Positions 1-12,360 of a stretch of DNA of 64,000 nucleotides are shown in pieces. The first letter of the stretch is position 1. Each line of letters opens with the position of its first letter. The position numbers were made by a program, and so were the translations under genes. A model generated the notes under the pieces. It was given only the letters and a program-made list of their open reading frames with translations, did no database searches and had not been told where the DNA came from. This stretch comes from Brugia malayi (Eukaryota > Nematoda > Chromadorea > Rhabditida > Onchocercidae). The DNA is taken from NCBI RefSeq assembly GCF_000002995.4, contig NW_025062475.1, positions 14,354,687 to 14,418,686 on the forward strand, given 5' to 3'.

Positions 1-1948
1 CAATTAAATCGGTGTCCAGCCTATCAATGCCAGCAAGAACTAGAAGCTTCGGTACACGACAGCCGAGAAATAGTTTGGAAAGGCCCTTGAACCATCCAAT
101 CCAATGCGGCTCCGTTTTAGACAAATCAATTCTCCATGTATACAACTAAAATAACTTTACACTAATATTAACATCACAACACATGAAAAGCCTTTGAAAG
201 ATTTATTTTTTAGAGCATATAAAAGTAACATAAATGTAATATATTAGTAAAATAACAAAACAATAAGCTCACATCGCCAGTCTTTTTAATTTGAGCAGGC
301 ATAGATACACGAGCAGCTCGAGAATTTTTCGCCGTTCCCGATTTACAGCACCATTCTACTGCGGCTTAAATATGTTGAATTAATTTAGACTCCCCAAACA
401 TATCAAACTATAAAAATGACATTCGTCTGAAAATTCAAACAGTTTAATTTCGCTATTTCAACATTTAACTGAGGATACTGGAAAAATGGTTACAAACCAC
501 TCCTTTTCTCATTCACTAATTTGTTTTATATTAATAAATTTTCCTTATTTCTAACAGAATGAATAACCAAACTACACAGGCATACCACCGACGCTTCCAA
601 ATTTTTGCGGTCGACTTTTTAAAAAATGTTTCATCGTGGTCAGTGCTTCCATAGCTGTACCTTCTACAACATCAATGACAGCAATACCGATCACAGTCTT
701 TAAACGACCACTAGCTGCTACATGTACTGCAAGGGCACCACCCATACTGAAAAAAAAAAAAAAAAAAAATCACATCTTTTCAGAAATGAAGACGACAATT
801 AATATAAAATCGCGAATTGATGAATAATAAAGATTGACTTTCTGAAATATAATGTCAACAAAATAACCTATGTCCTATTATAAATGTCGGAGTTGCTTCG
901 CCTGCACATATATTTTTATGTATTTCCACAATATCTTCTGTTTGACGTTCGGTAGATAAATCCTGCTCGTCCGTTGTAATTGTATCACCGTGACCTCGCA
1001 AGTCTGGTGCTACTATTCGGCACTGTAGTTGTGATGAAAGCTTCTCCTAAAATTATAACTACCAATAATGGAATGAAGTTATAATCTAAAGAAACACATG
1101 TAATAGATAAAGCTACCAGAATAATGTATGATTTATATAGAATCTGCTGCTAGTTGCTATATCTCCTATCATGACAACAATTATTTCATTTACTTAACGT
1201 CTAACTTAGATCGCATCGCATATCACCACACTTATAACAGTAATTTCTATCGAAAAAAAAAAAAAAAAAACCGTTAAAAAAAAGACTGTTAAAAAAAAAA
1301 ATGTTTTGGAAACCTCACAAGAAATTTCAACAGGATTAAATGATACCGTTTGAAAGCGAATTGTATTAATGCCCAAAATTGAGAGAACTTACTGTTACGG
1401 CTGCCCATGTTAGACCAGAATAACCTCCGCCGTGAAGCATGTAAAAGATGGGTCCAACGTCTCCTTTTGTATAAACGCAAAAAACACCGTCGCTAACGTT
1501 CAAACTAAGCTTCCTATCAAAAAATTCATTCCATTCGAGTGGTGTTACATCCATCATAGTACCACGACGAAGTCCTTTACTCGTTGATGGAACTGTCCTA
1601 AAACTTTCCAAATTCAACAAAAAATAAATTACAAAGAATTTCCACTGACTAATATCTGCTCTTAAACAATCAAATGTCGGATCTCTTTAAGTAAACGAAG
1701 TGGTTATAGCAAATTTACTTCTCCGCAATTATTATTTTCAAGTTCATGAAATCAGAGCGGTTTTTTCTTGTTATTTCATGTAGCAACTATTTTTGTACCA
1801 ATCTAAAACTTTAATAGCTTCATGAATAAATATTCAAGACAAAAAATGAGACTTTAAAGATAACTTACCCTGCTGCAACGTTACTTCCATCTTCACTCAC
1901 TGTTGGTAATCCTTTCCTTGCCAAAACATCTTTGCGCAGTGAACTCAT
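1..1948 (-). CDS. PPME1: Protein phosphatase methylesterase 1, 5' part (partial, runs off left edge)
   Basis: An alpha/beta-hydrolase serine esterase that removes the C-terminal methyl ester of the PP2A catalytic subunit. Six exons fit in phase on the minus strand: 1869-1948, 1393-1597, 868-1046, 586-746, 273-358 and 1-145, giving 285 codons; the human protein is about 386 residues, so the C-terminus lies outside the window. Visible: oxyanion motif HGGG (residues 82-85), nucleophile elbow GHSMGG with Ser155 split across the exon 3/4 junction, and Asp180 in VIDVVEGTAM, matching the family's catalytic Ser and Asp (human Ser156 and Asp181). The catalytic His is expected beyond the left edge. Later blocks YTWRIDL and GWFKGLSKLFL are family-typical. 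The start Met (MSSLRKD) is the only ATG of exon 1 compatible with phase. Identity is secure; the exact start is likely. Confidence 0.93.
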
Positions 1949-2774
1949 TTCCCACGTGACACCTTTTCTGCGTTTTCTGCGTGTGTCAGATGTATAAAAT
2001 AGTTAATGACTGCTATCAGCTGGACAAACAAAAGAGCCGAACAAAGGAGATGAATTATGTCGAATGTTGACAAAAATACACTGCAAACAAGTAATTACAG
2101 CAGAGTTATCTTTTATAAAAAATTTAAAATAAGTAATTGATGTAATATAAAACAGCTTCGTTAGTATAAAGAAATTAGCTAACCTTAAAGAATGACATAA
2201 ACCAGACCAATAATATGAGAAAACCTACTTTAAAATTAGACTTCTACTGCAATTTTACATCTTATATTTATAGGGATTCCAAACGGGAAGTCCCATGTGG
2301 GACACGCTATTTTGACTTAGAAACAATATATTAATAATGTATTCAGGATAAAAAATAGGCATAATACCCATCTTTAGACAATAAACAAAGATGAAAAATA
2401 TGCGACAGAAAAAAACTGCAGATATTGGTTAAAATTCACACAAAGGAAAATAAAAAAGAACGATAATCATTCGTAAAGCTCAGTAAAATTCATTAAAAAA
2501 ATCAGTGAGATTTATCTAAATAATCCGATAAAACATATTCTTAACGTTCCTTTTTATGCTCTCTTTCATTTTCTCAAATCAAAATGCATTTCAAGATTAT
2601 AAATAAAACACTACAGGTTTGTGTTTTAATTATGTACTAATATTCACTTCATCGCTATCTCCATATTACGTTTCAAATTAATTTTCAACTTAAACTGCAT
2701 AAAACGTCCACATATCAACATGTGATAATATAATAGAATGTAGAAAAGCAAAATATTATCCCTCATTGTTTTGT

Positions 2775-2990
2775 CTCATATAAAAGCAACACTTAATAAA
2801 TTAATATTAACTTATATTCTTGTGTAAAAACAATACTTAATAAATTAATATTAACTTATATTCTCATATAAAAACAATACTTAATAAAATTAATATTAAC
2901 TTATATTCTCATATAAAAACAATACTTAATAAATTAATATTAACTTATATTCTCATATAAAAACAATACTTAATAAACCAACACCAACCT
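2775..2990. repeat. 44-bp tandem repeat, about five copies
   Basis: Units start at 2775, 2819, 2863, 2908 and 2952 (spacing 44, 44, 45, 44). Each contains CTCATATAAAAACAATAC followed by TTAATAAATTAATATTAAC, with a few substitutions in the first two copies and decay in the last. AT-rich minisatellite with no coding potential. Confidence 0.9.
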
Positions 2991-3423
2991 ACATTAATCC
3001 CTTAACATCTCGGGAAAAAGTCTCGGGCAAACCATCTGCCAGCAATCGGTTTAGCATAAATTCAGGAAATATGGTTCGGCCATTGCAGTGTTGGTAATAA
3101 ATGGCAGCGGGATTTAAATTTGAAATTTAAGTGGAATTACTGCAAATGAAGTTTCGGAAAGTTTTCCGGTTAGCAATAATTTTGGGTACAATGAATAAAG
3201 ATAGAATTCAGGTAGCAATGATTTGGATGCTCGAAATTAGTTTTAATCGTATTAATTGGTTCTTATCGTTCTAATTGTAATTTTAACCGCATTTATGCAT
3301 CATAATTCAGTCTAAGTTTTATCATAATTCAATTTAAGTTTATCCAGCGTTGATCATTTACAGTCGTGATATTTTGCCTTTATATAACATATTTTTTTTA
3401 TTGCTTTGTAATCATTAGCATAT

Positions 3424-3429
3424 TTCTAG
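3424..3429 (+). promoter_or_regulatory. Candidate trans-splice (SL) acceptor
   Basis: TTTCTAG ends five bases before the ATG at 3435 and follows a T-rich stretch. This is the usual nematode arrangement for spliced-leader addition. It could instead be the 3' end of an intron from an upstream exon I did not find. Confidence 0.4.
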
Positions 3430-3434
3430 GTTCA

Positions 3435-4090
3435 ATGTCACAACGATATAATTATACTATCAAAGCTTTAGAAGGGCGACAATTTATTCAGCGTAATTTC
3501 GTAACACTTCCTGAAAAAGGTTCCAAATATAGCAATCGGGCAATTAGTTTAAATGAACGATTTTCAGTCATCGAAAGAGGTATTCATTCATTGGTAACAT
3601 TATTTTGCTTACTTTATAATAATTATTTTAGTGATGAAACGGTGAACGGTCTCTAATATACAGTGATTGCAACTGGATGTTTTTAATTTTGGTAGTAAAG
3701 TTGACCGATGTTTATTGACTAATGAATATTAATTGTGATATTCTTTAGCTCTTTAATATTCTTTTGATGTGAAGAATTTTAAAGTTTCTTAGGGAAGGAA
3801 GGCTTCTGAACTACGTTCGTCCTTTTCTTTTATGCATGGTGTAGCTTCTTCAAAATCAGGTGAAGTTCAAGTTTAGCCATTACAGTTTGTGACTGGACAT
3901 CTGTCAATAAGTGATACTACTACATTTTTAAATAAGATTGATTTTAGGATATATTCTTGTGCCAGATTTGAAAAATATAAAAAGGGATTTCCAAAAGAAC
4001 GTACGTTTGATATCGCGTGTACCAGTAACACAGGATGAACAAAAGCAACAGAAAACCTCAAGTATTGCCACAAAAACAAAGAAGAAGTAA
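3435..4090 (+). CDS. Small basic protein with SLNERF motif, two exons, 89 residues
   Basis: I do not recognise this gene with confidence. Exon 1 (3435-3579, 145 nt) starts MSQRYNYTIK and ends with one base before a GTATTC donor. Exon 2 (3966-4090) follows a CAG acceptor and restores the frame exactly (G+AT gives Asp), reading to a TAA stop at 4088-4090. The product is rich in Lys, Arg and Gln and ends in KTKKK, with no signal peptide or membrane segment. The stretch ISLNERFSVI (about residues 38-47) resembles the SLNERF(T/S) motif near the N-terminus of CHTOP (chromatin target of PRMT1), an mRNA-export factor. That suggests a nuclear RNA-associated role but is only a short-motif resemblance. 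The split frame, clean junction and nearby SL-type acceptor support a real gene. Confidence 0.6.
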
Positions 4091-4657
4091 TGAACAATCC
4101 CTCACAACGCTGCTTCCATGTAAATACTAGTTTTATAGGTTGTCTCTTTTTCTTCTTCTGAACCTTTCCATTCGAATATTTCGTTGATAACATATTTGCT
4201 ATTGCTAGTTGTATTGATTGCTCAACATGATTCTTCCAGTTGGATATTTTGATATGGCTGTTTCGTTATGATTCCTTGTGATTTCAATATTTTATTGATA
4301 ACATGCTAGTTATCTGATTGTTTGTTTTCCAAGTATGAAGATAAAAACAACACCGCACACAAAGTATAATCATAAGCAATTATACTGATTGCCTTTTTTC
4401 TTTATAATTTTTTCATTTTAAATATCTTATTGGTAGCGTATCTGTTACCGTTTTTACACTTTTATTACCCACAATTATGAAGATAAAAACAAAACCGAAC
4501 AACAAAGTACTATCACAGTATATAGGATGGTGTAAAAATTAAATGAAAAAGGATTTGAACTGGAAAATTTTTGATGTGATACAAGCATGACATGATAAGC
4601 ATCAACTCACTGGGCTAACAAAATACAAAATGATCATTTACTTATTAGTAATACTGA
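4091..4657. other. Short intergenic region with degenerate repeats
   Basis: Lies between the convergent 3' ends of the small gene and the SET-domain gene. Two or three diverged copies of a block containing ATTGATAACAT or similar, then GAAGATAAAAACAA and ACAAAGTA, occur at about 4170-4220, 4280-4375 and 4420-4515. No reading frame. Confidence 0.5.
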
Positions 4658-7600
4658 TCAACCAAAGATGTAAGGATTCTTCTCCAGCGGAATTTTATGC
4701 CTTTGTGTTACACTAAGTACACCCAAACTTTCACCGTATTTGTTTCCATACCACACTGAAACTTTTGTCAAGTAAGAGTGTCATTCTTTTTTTTGTCAAG
4801 ATCAATAACTGAGTCATTCTGCTCATTTTTAATTTTTATTTCATTTAAAATGTCAGTGTGTATCGAAGTTTACGTTTTCTTGTGGAAAGAAAATCCAACA
4901 AGAACATATTACTATGAAAATTAAAAATTTACCTAGAAGTTCGATCCCTTCACTAATCGGTCTGAAGACGCGATAATAAACTGAACCATTGTATTGGAAA
5001 GCAATCAGATTTTGTTCGTTCTCAACTAAAAATTTTATGTCATTTAGGATTTTATCAATTATTTTAAAAATAACTTAAGAACAACTACGAACAAAACAAT
5101 ATCCTCGATGTAGGAATAAATGAAGCTTCATAGGAAGGAAAATGAACAAGTCACAAGCTAACTTTCAGAAATGTCAAAATTGCGTGATTTTTTAAAAATA
5201 GCCTTGTCTCGCTATCTTATCAAAGAAATCAGAGTGACTAAGTAGCCGAAAAAAACCGAGGAATTAATCAATCATTGCTTACATCTAGAACTATTTATGT
5301 AACGCATCCAGTTGGAATATCTTGGATCACTGCCGTCAATATATTGTGATGGTTTCCCACTGATACGAATTTCCCACGAATAACCATTCTGATCGGCTTT
5401 CTTCGGATCAGATAACAATATTCCTAAACTACTCAGAAATGATAAAATTAAAATCAATCATTATTCATTTTACATAAAAATTAAACTACCTTGATATGGA
5501 CCAAATACTAATCCTATTGGTATGTCCATTTTTGCAAAAACGCCCAATCCTGCTTTCGGAATTTTGGAAGTTTTAATTTCAAAAAAAGCAGGTAAAGTTT
5601 GTTCCGCTCTTGGCTTATTGTCCTCGCGTACCTGAAACAAGTAATAACAGCTGAAAGATAACAACACTAGCATAACTCTCGTTAGTTCTTTTAGGAAATC
5701 AAATTAGTCTGGAATTTCGAGAAATTTGAATCACAGAGCATGAATTCATAGATAATTACTAAATACATATTTACCTTGCCTTATATATGAAAATTGTATA
5801 CATATTAATATATATGAAAATTATAAATGAGCAGTGAATAAATGATGCAACCCACTTCTCTATCACTAACAATAAACAGCGGATGCAGTCGACATGATGC
5901 TCGATAGTAAACTCCGCAAAGATCACAATCTGAAAAATGTTTTTTAGCAATTAGATAAACATATTTCCCTTCATAGACAAGAAAAACCATAAACAAACGT
6001 ATATAATCGTCATCCTCTAATTCTGACTCTGCCAAAAGAATGCCAAAAGTTTTCAACTGCTTTTCTGAAAATACAAAACAGTAAGTAATAATCCATTTAA
6101 GAGAATAAGTTTTCTTAAAATTTTGGGCATATATCAAATAAATAAAGATATAAGTTCAATCACTCAATAATATTCGAAAATTTCAGCCAAGAAGTCTCAA
6201 TATTTTACATAAATCAGAAAATTATGTACAATAGGCATGTCGTATCCATATCGATGTAGTCTTCTCTGTTATGAGTTTGAAAGAATTAGAAATATTAAGT
6301 ATCTGGTTACCCTTGCCAATAAATGCCATAAAATCGATATTAATCAATTGCTACCTGATAATTTCTGCAGTAGACAGTACTTCGAATTGCTGCAGTCACC
6401 AATTTGCACCAATTTGACTGTCCGTTCTACAGCATCAACAACAAGACACATCTATAAAAATCATCATTTTTGATGAATGCACTTCAAAATACAGCAATTA
6501 GAATTTGATCCTACATGCCACCGACTATTGAATAGTCTCTATATACGTCCTGCATGAGCTTGCATGAAACAAATGAAAGCAGTGAAGTGCGAACGTAGCA
6601 ACCGGTGAATAATCATACAGAAAACGAAATGAAACAATATAAAAAAACGATAAATATAGGGGGCAAGAAGCGATATTAGAAAATAAAAAATTAAATTAAT
6701 GCAAGTAGAAATTAAAAAAAAAAAAAAAAAAAACAGGAAGCAATGAAAGACACTTGTTTTTGTCAACTTGAAGAAAAGCTATCCTTTCATCTTTTCTAGA
6801 TTGATAGTATACTTAAAACCTTTTCCTTATGCTGTGAATACAGGAATTAACAAAACTAAGACAGCATAGCACCGTTGTACGCATCTTTTTAGATAGCTCT
6901 GTAAATACAAATCAAGAAAATGGCTTGGTATTATGTTTTAGTATTACTATGATTGTCTGTTTTTAACCTGAATATAGCAGAAGGTATGCGCATACATTTA
7001 TTTCCTTTACTCTTATATTAGAATTTATCTGAAGTACTATGGAGAGATTTTATTTGCGTAATGACTATATAGCTAAATCCAGCAATTGATAATAGTTAAA
7101 TCTAGAATCTAGAATCTCTCTCTTAAATCTAGAATTATCGAGAGTCAAGCGAAAATGAGTACTCAATGACCGGTAATAACCAATAATAGGTAAAGCTATA
7201 GTGTCAGTATCAAGAGTGATCCTATAGAGAAATTCGAGAGTGATAGAGGAATATTTTCATCGGATGGAAGTTCGCTTCGATGATATAAAACATGCAAAAA
7301 AGTGTTTTTTTTTTTTTCTTTTACAGGAATTCCAATATTAAATTTAGTTGAAATAACAATTAGAAGAGAACATGAGCAAAAGAAGGTTAAGTATACCTCT
7401 TCCTGAGTGGGACTACAACTTCCACGATCCAAGCACTCATTCATTGAACTAATTATATTTTCTGTAATTCTTGTAAATCAGTTACTGGAATTTTAGTACA
7501 TACTTCACATAATCTGAAAACAAAAATATATCATCGTTCATGAAATAATAAGTGTAACAACTATTGAAAGAGAAATGAAGAACGATCAGTTATAATAAGC

Positions 7601-8059
7601 AAATGGTCGACGTTAACCTGGTAAAGTAAACGTAAAACTTTGTGATTTTTAATTCTGTCCAAAAATTTTAAATTTTAATTGAATTTAAAGGAGAGCAATA
7701 TATTTACTGCATTTTGCAGAGTAATTTTTTTTTTTTTGGACAATTTTTCGAAAAATGGGAATATTAGTCCTATTTCAATTTAACCTAACACTTCTTGACC
7801 TTATTTGACCCCTTTAACCATTTGAATTGACCTATTAACCCTACTACAATAAATAATAGCAGAATTAAAAGAATTAGAAGAAAGAAAGAACATACGCAAT
7901 TCCTTCCTTACTCTGTGAGCTCCGCCTCTTGTTGCGAAGTTTCATTTCATTTTCCGGAAGTAAACTGAAACGTAACTGAGACGATGAAGTTGTCACCGAT
8001 TCGTTTGAGTTTAGAATTCGGTAAGCTTGGTAAGGTAAGTTATTTGTCTTAGTACCCAT
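4658..8059 (-). CDS. set-17: PRDM7/9-like SET-domain histone methyltransferase (set-17 orthologue); one frame break
   Basis: Nine exons: 7896-8059, 7397-7513, 6355-6451, 5999-6064, 5856-5929, 5490-5631, 5283-5423, 4933-5025 and 4658-4755 (stop TGA at 4658-4660). All junction phases agree except inside exon 2, which needs one extra base (see findings); with it the product is about 330 residues. A zinc-knuckle segment CDLCGVYYRASCRLH precedes the PR/SET domain: IPKAGLGVFA, FGPYQG, NGYSWEIR, NWMRYIN, NLIAFQYNGSVYYRVFRPI and ELLVWYGNKYG. This order and these motifs are those of the PRDM7/9 SET domain (H3K4 methylation). There are no C2H2 fingers after SET, as in C. elegans SET-17. Exon 1 lies antisense across UQCRQ exon 1. 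A shorter start at Met 7945, or at Met 7444 in the downstream frame, is possible. Confidence 0.85.
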
Positions 8060-8893
8060 GTATACTGTTTTGCTATCATTTATAGAAAAAATACTCCGTG
8101 TATGGTTTTATTCCGTTAAAATTTACAACTTTATTTACTCTTACTCCATTCACTCGGTCCACCTATTCAGACTCATTTATTCATCCCATTTATTTATTTT
8201 CGTATTTATTTACTTGCGTACATTTATTTATCAAATAAATTACTACAGATTTATGGACAGTACAAATTTACATTAGCTCCGAATGAGCAAAAAGTATTCA
8301 AAGGATTTTGGAAAGATGCTGTCATAAAAGTAAGCTTTTCTGACTATATATTGATCAGACTAAAATGTCAGAATGGTTATCGAAACATCCATGTTCCATT
8401 ATCAATCGATGTTAATTAATTAATTGTTAACAGTTGTGCTTAGCTGTCATCGAAATGTTTAATTTCTCTATTCCCATCATATCATTATTGACCATTAGTT
8501 TAGAAGTGAAGTGATATGAACAGTGATAAGCAAAATAAGGCAAAGAGTTATAATCTGATTATGAATAAACGAAGTAAATGATAAAATATTAGTCTTATGC
8601 CCTTTGCACATATTTTTAATATTTTCATGATCTTTCCATGTTGACTAACTAGGCTTCGAATGATAAATCATTGTTTTTATATATTATTTTGTTTGTTCTT
8701 CCCAGACATTTTACAATGACGATGAAATCATTTACAGGTATTAAAAAATACATGGATCGATCGATGGTATCTCTGGCTACCTCAAGGTATACTATTCTAT
8801 TTTATGACAAAGCTATGTGTGGAAATGAACTACGAAGCTTACCGGAAGAAACCGGAAGACTTCATTAATGAAGGTACACCAAAGGATGCATAG
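7984..8893 (+). CDS. UQCRQ: Cytochrome b-c1 complex subunit 8 (UQCRQ/QCR8)
   Basis: Small subunit of mitochondrial complex III in the inner membrane. Three exons, all phase 0: 7984-8034, 8249-8329 and 8738-8893 (TAG at 8891-8893), giving 95 residues (human about 82). The N-terminus carries EFGKLGKIYGQYKFTLAPNE, matching the family pattern of FGNL followed by a (Y/F)-S/T-L-S/A-P-x-E-Q motif. A central hydrophobic segment (LWLPQGILFYFMTKL) is the expected single membrane span, followed by the family-like YEAYRKKPEDF tail. An in-frame TGA lies six codons upstream of the ATG, which fixes the start. It is divergent to set-17, and its first exon is antisense to that gene's first exon. AATAAA at 9031-9036 is a plausible polyadenylation signal. 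Confidence 0.82.
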
Positions 8894-11629
8894 TTCTCGT
8901 TTAGGGATATTTGTTGTCAAGCCTGCAATAATCATTCAATGTATTCGCATATTGTATCTCATAGTTTAAATCTTTACGATTCAGTGGCACACTACTGATA
9001 GTTTTTCTTTTTTAAAAATATATATGCAGTAATAAATAAGTTAGAAATTCAAATGCTTGGTCATGCAATGTGAAATTTGTCGAAATGATTCATTTGGGCT
9101 TTGTCTGAAAATAATCAATTAAACATACTAATCAAAACGTCTATATAATATGAAAAAGTAAAACCATATGAAATTTCCAATAATTTTATAATACAAATTT
9201 CTTTATAATAATTTTTTTTTTATAATGCTGCAATTATTGTGAAGGAAATTGTATGATTTATTAAGCTTTGTGTCCGTTCACGGATCGAAATGCAATTTAC
9301 ATTTGGTGACGTATGAGTAGAAGCTGTTATATTTATATTACGTAAACTCTTGAAATGTTTTAGTGGGACGAGTCAATGCAAATTTACAGTGATTGCTTAT
9401 TAATTTACAATTTAATACCATTAATTTACAATTTAATACCATTCGTTGTAGTTGATTGCTTCTTTAGTATGAACTGATCCTCAATGAAGTTTCATTTTCA
9501 GAATTAGTGCTTAAATGAAATCAGTAACTTGAAAAGAGGGATCACAATATTTCTACTTTGTACATTTTAATTTCGTAGGATTGAATAGCATTTGTAAATA
9601 TATGCTTCCTTCTTGGCGAGTAGAACTACGCGGGCAATAATATAGCCGGGTAAATAATAAATATTATATACTCTTCTCACCGATACGGATATATTCGGCA
9701 TATATCAAGAAAGCTCGATCTGTTTATACTCATCTGGTAACGATGTAATAGAAGATTTATTAACAATGTGAAAGTTCAGCTTATTTCCTCACTAAATTAT
9801 CAGCATCTGGAGATAATTCTCATGCTAAAACAAACTGTTTTGAAGATTTTGATTATGTTATAATATCACGAATTGAAGATTAAGTTTAAAAACTTTGTGA
9901 ATCAAATTGGGATAACTGATACATTCACTTTCTTCTCAGTTTCGTAATGGACATGAACAAATAATGTGTGAAATTTTGGTAGTTCTAATTAAGCAATAAT
10001 TTTTGTTTTTAAATTCCTATTCATGCAATTAATCAATCTTTAGTCTAATCGAAGGATCCATCCAAAGAAGTCTTCGTATTGTGTACACAACTGCTCTAAC
10101 ATTTTATCAAAATTTACACCACTTCACCAAATTTTTATCACTAAATGCACCATTTGTAAACATAAACACGAATGATACGCATCTCTCTTCTTCTCATATT
10201 GCTTACATTTATCACTCATACAGCAGCGAAAGAGAAAAATGAAATTTCATATATTTGTTACAAAGCAAACTTATAGATGTAGAATGTTCCAAAAAAAAGA
10301 AACAAGAAAATTAGTAAAATTAAAGTACAAGAATATAATTAAACAGATGACTAATTTAACATTAACAAAAATAACACAAAAGAGTCATAACCATCAGTTA
10401 ACACTAATATTAGTAAAGACAAACAAGCAATTAATAAATGAAATAAGAATTATTTGATCAGAAGTTTGTTATTGATAGAATTATGATTGAAAGAATTACA
10501 TTAAGACAATTGAGAGAAAATGAATTAATAAAAACAAAAGAAGTTTAACAAAATTTAGCTAACTAAAAATATGAATTAAAAATTCATCACTCATTTGAAA
10601 AAAAAAAAAAAAAAAGGAAATAATTGTGGAAGTTTTTCGATTTTTACATATCAAAATTTGTGTAAAATATGCGATGATGTTATTATTAATAGTTGAAATT
10701 TTGATATTTTCATACCAAATTTTTTTTCTGATATTTTTCTGTTGAAGTTTTTGAATAAATACTAATTTATGTATTGCAGATATGAAAGAATATACGAAAT
10801 GATATTAATATGTAAATTTTCATAAATATTAAAAGGAAAAATATTAATATGTAAATTTTCTTTTCTTTTTTCAAGTAACGTAAACTTGATAAAGTTGATT
10901 AAATTTTGCAATGATGAAATTAATTATCGATTTCCTGTTTCTTTCTCTTCTAAATTATAACTTTTATTGATGGATGTTATTATGCTGCTATAAAAATTAT
11001 ATGAGATTAATTATTTAAAATAATTGTTTAATCTATAAAAATGAATTTTATATATTTAATCTATAATGTATAGAAAAAAATGAATTTTATATTTTATATA
11101 TTTAATCTATAGAAATGAATTTTCATATGAATACTGATATTACTGTCGAAAGAGTTGCACTTTGACCTTTTAGTACTTTTCATACGACAATATGCAAAAT
11201 TGTTCGTTCAATTCTCAATGTTACCATTTATTTATTTGCTTATTTTTGAAATAATATTAACTACAAATGAATTGGAAATGAACAATTAAAAGCTAAGTAA
11301 ACAATTAACAAATGATTGAGCATAAAAAAATTCGCTATAATATTTATGAAATATATTGAAAAGAAAAGTATAACTTTTTTAGAATCAATAATGTATATTT
11401 TGTTCATATGTAATTTGTATCATGTTATTATAGATATCATAAATTACACAGAAATAAATATTTTAATTTATTTATAATAGAAAACGTGAACTCTCTGACG
11501 AGAAAAGGTCACGTAAACATTTCACTTCTCAAATTATCCGTCTTACGTCGTCTATTCCAAGCCAACAAAAACATCAATACGTTATTGATCAATAGCACCG
11601 CCCATCAGACGCTTAGATGTCGTCAGCTG

Positions 11630-11650
11630 ATTGGTTGAGTGCTGACGTGG
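11630..11650 (+). promoter_or_regulatory. UPR-type element: inverted CCAAT plus TGACGTGG
   Basis: ATTGG (reverse CCAAT) at 11630-11634 is followed by TGACGTGG at 11643-11650. TGACGTGG is the classical UPRE core bound by ATF6/XBP1; NF-Y binds CCAAT. It lies about 710 bp upstream of the calreticulin 1 ATG, so an untranslated first exon is implied. ACGT cores also occur nearby at about 11510 and 11544. Confidence 0.55.
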
Positions 11651-12351
11651 ACCAGTGAGCGTGCGATTTCTCAAATTGACAGTCTGACCGATAAGTGGGT
11701 GGTTTTTTTGGGCAATTAAAATACTCGTTGGGTAGGTCATTTTAATCAGAGTTGGGCATGATGGCACTTCTAGGCTTTATTACTTACTTCTTGGCTCTAT
11801 TGCTTTACTCTTGTAACTTCTAGGCCTCTTATATATCTTATTCTTCTGGGCTGTATTACTTCTTACTTATGCTTCTATACTACTTCCTTTTTTGTTATTC
11901 TAAACTACTATAATACATTGCATTAGAATGTCTCACATTTCATCAGTTTCCTCTTTTGAATTAATTTCACTAATATTACTTAGATCATTATCCTAAAATT
12001 TTTTTTGTTAGGAATAGGAGATAATTGAAGAGATGCAAATAGCACTGGTTTAATAGTTTGCTATCCGATGAGAGAAATAGATTGGAAGAATGAAATATTA
12101 GGTGAAAATAGCATAGGTATTTTTTTTTCTTGTTATCTAGAGATTATTTGGATATGTATTAATGCACCGTATATAAAGTAGTTTAGTATCATTCCTCTCA
12201 CATTCTCAAATGAGATCAGCAGAAAGAACTTTGAAATGAAAAATTTTTGCTTAAACGTTTCTAATTTAATGTATAAGCAGGAAGCTTCTTGTCGAATTAA
12301 ATAACTTACTATTGAAATATATTTTCAAGATTTTGCATCATATTTGTGTTA

Positions 12352-12358
12352 ATTTCAG
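12352..12358 (+). promoter_or_regulatory. Splice or trans-splice acceptor just before calreticulin 1 ATG
   Basis: ATTTCAG ends two bases before the ATG at 12361, following a T-rich stretch. It is either a spliced-leader acceptor or the end of a 5'-UTR intron that would connect to the promoter island near 11.6 kb. Confidence 0.5.
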
Positions 12359-12360
12359 AA

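Larger units (their letters stand above)
1949..3434. other. Intergenic region between PPME1 and the small gene at 3435
   Basis: The presumed PPME1 promoter lies at the left end; a CACGTG core sits a few bases upstream of the PPME1 start codon. The middle holds a 44-bp tandem repeat (separate entry). A less AT-rich stretch at about 3000-3250 has no convincing reading frame. Confidence 0.6.
8894..12360. other. Intergenic region upstream of calreticulin 1
   Basis: 3.4 kb without a supported gene. It holds a 19-bp direct duplication (TTTACAATTTAATACCATT, about 9402-9442), a degenerate repeat at 11028-11125 (AATGAATTTTATAT then TTTAATCTATA) and, at about 11480-11760, a less AT-rich island with stress-type elements that looks like the calreticulin promoter. 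A 72-codon open frame at 10239-10457 looks like chance. Confidence 0.55.

Noticed and set aside
7397..7513. Micro-exon solution for the set-17 frame break using the strong GTATGT donor inside exon 2 and a 42-nt intron
   Set aside because: Phase does not match: reading on from the CAG acceptor gives AAA ATA TAA, a stop.
10239..10457. 72-codon plus-strand frame, Lys/Ile/Thr-rich
   Set aside because: Low-complexity AT-driven composition, no splice sites or start context of note.
11630..11650. Strict ERSE (CCAAT-N9-CCACG) at the calreticulin 1 promoter
   Set aside because: The order and spacing do not fit; only the UPRE octamer and a separate CCAAT box are supported.
11582..11767. 61-codon minus-strand frame
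   Set aside because: Lies in the calreticulin promoter island; no splice context or domain.
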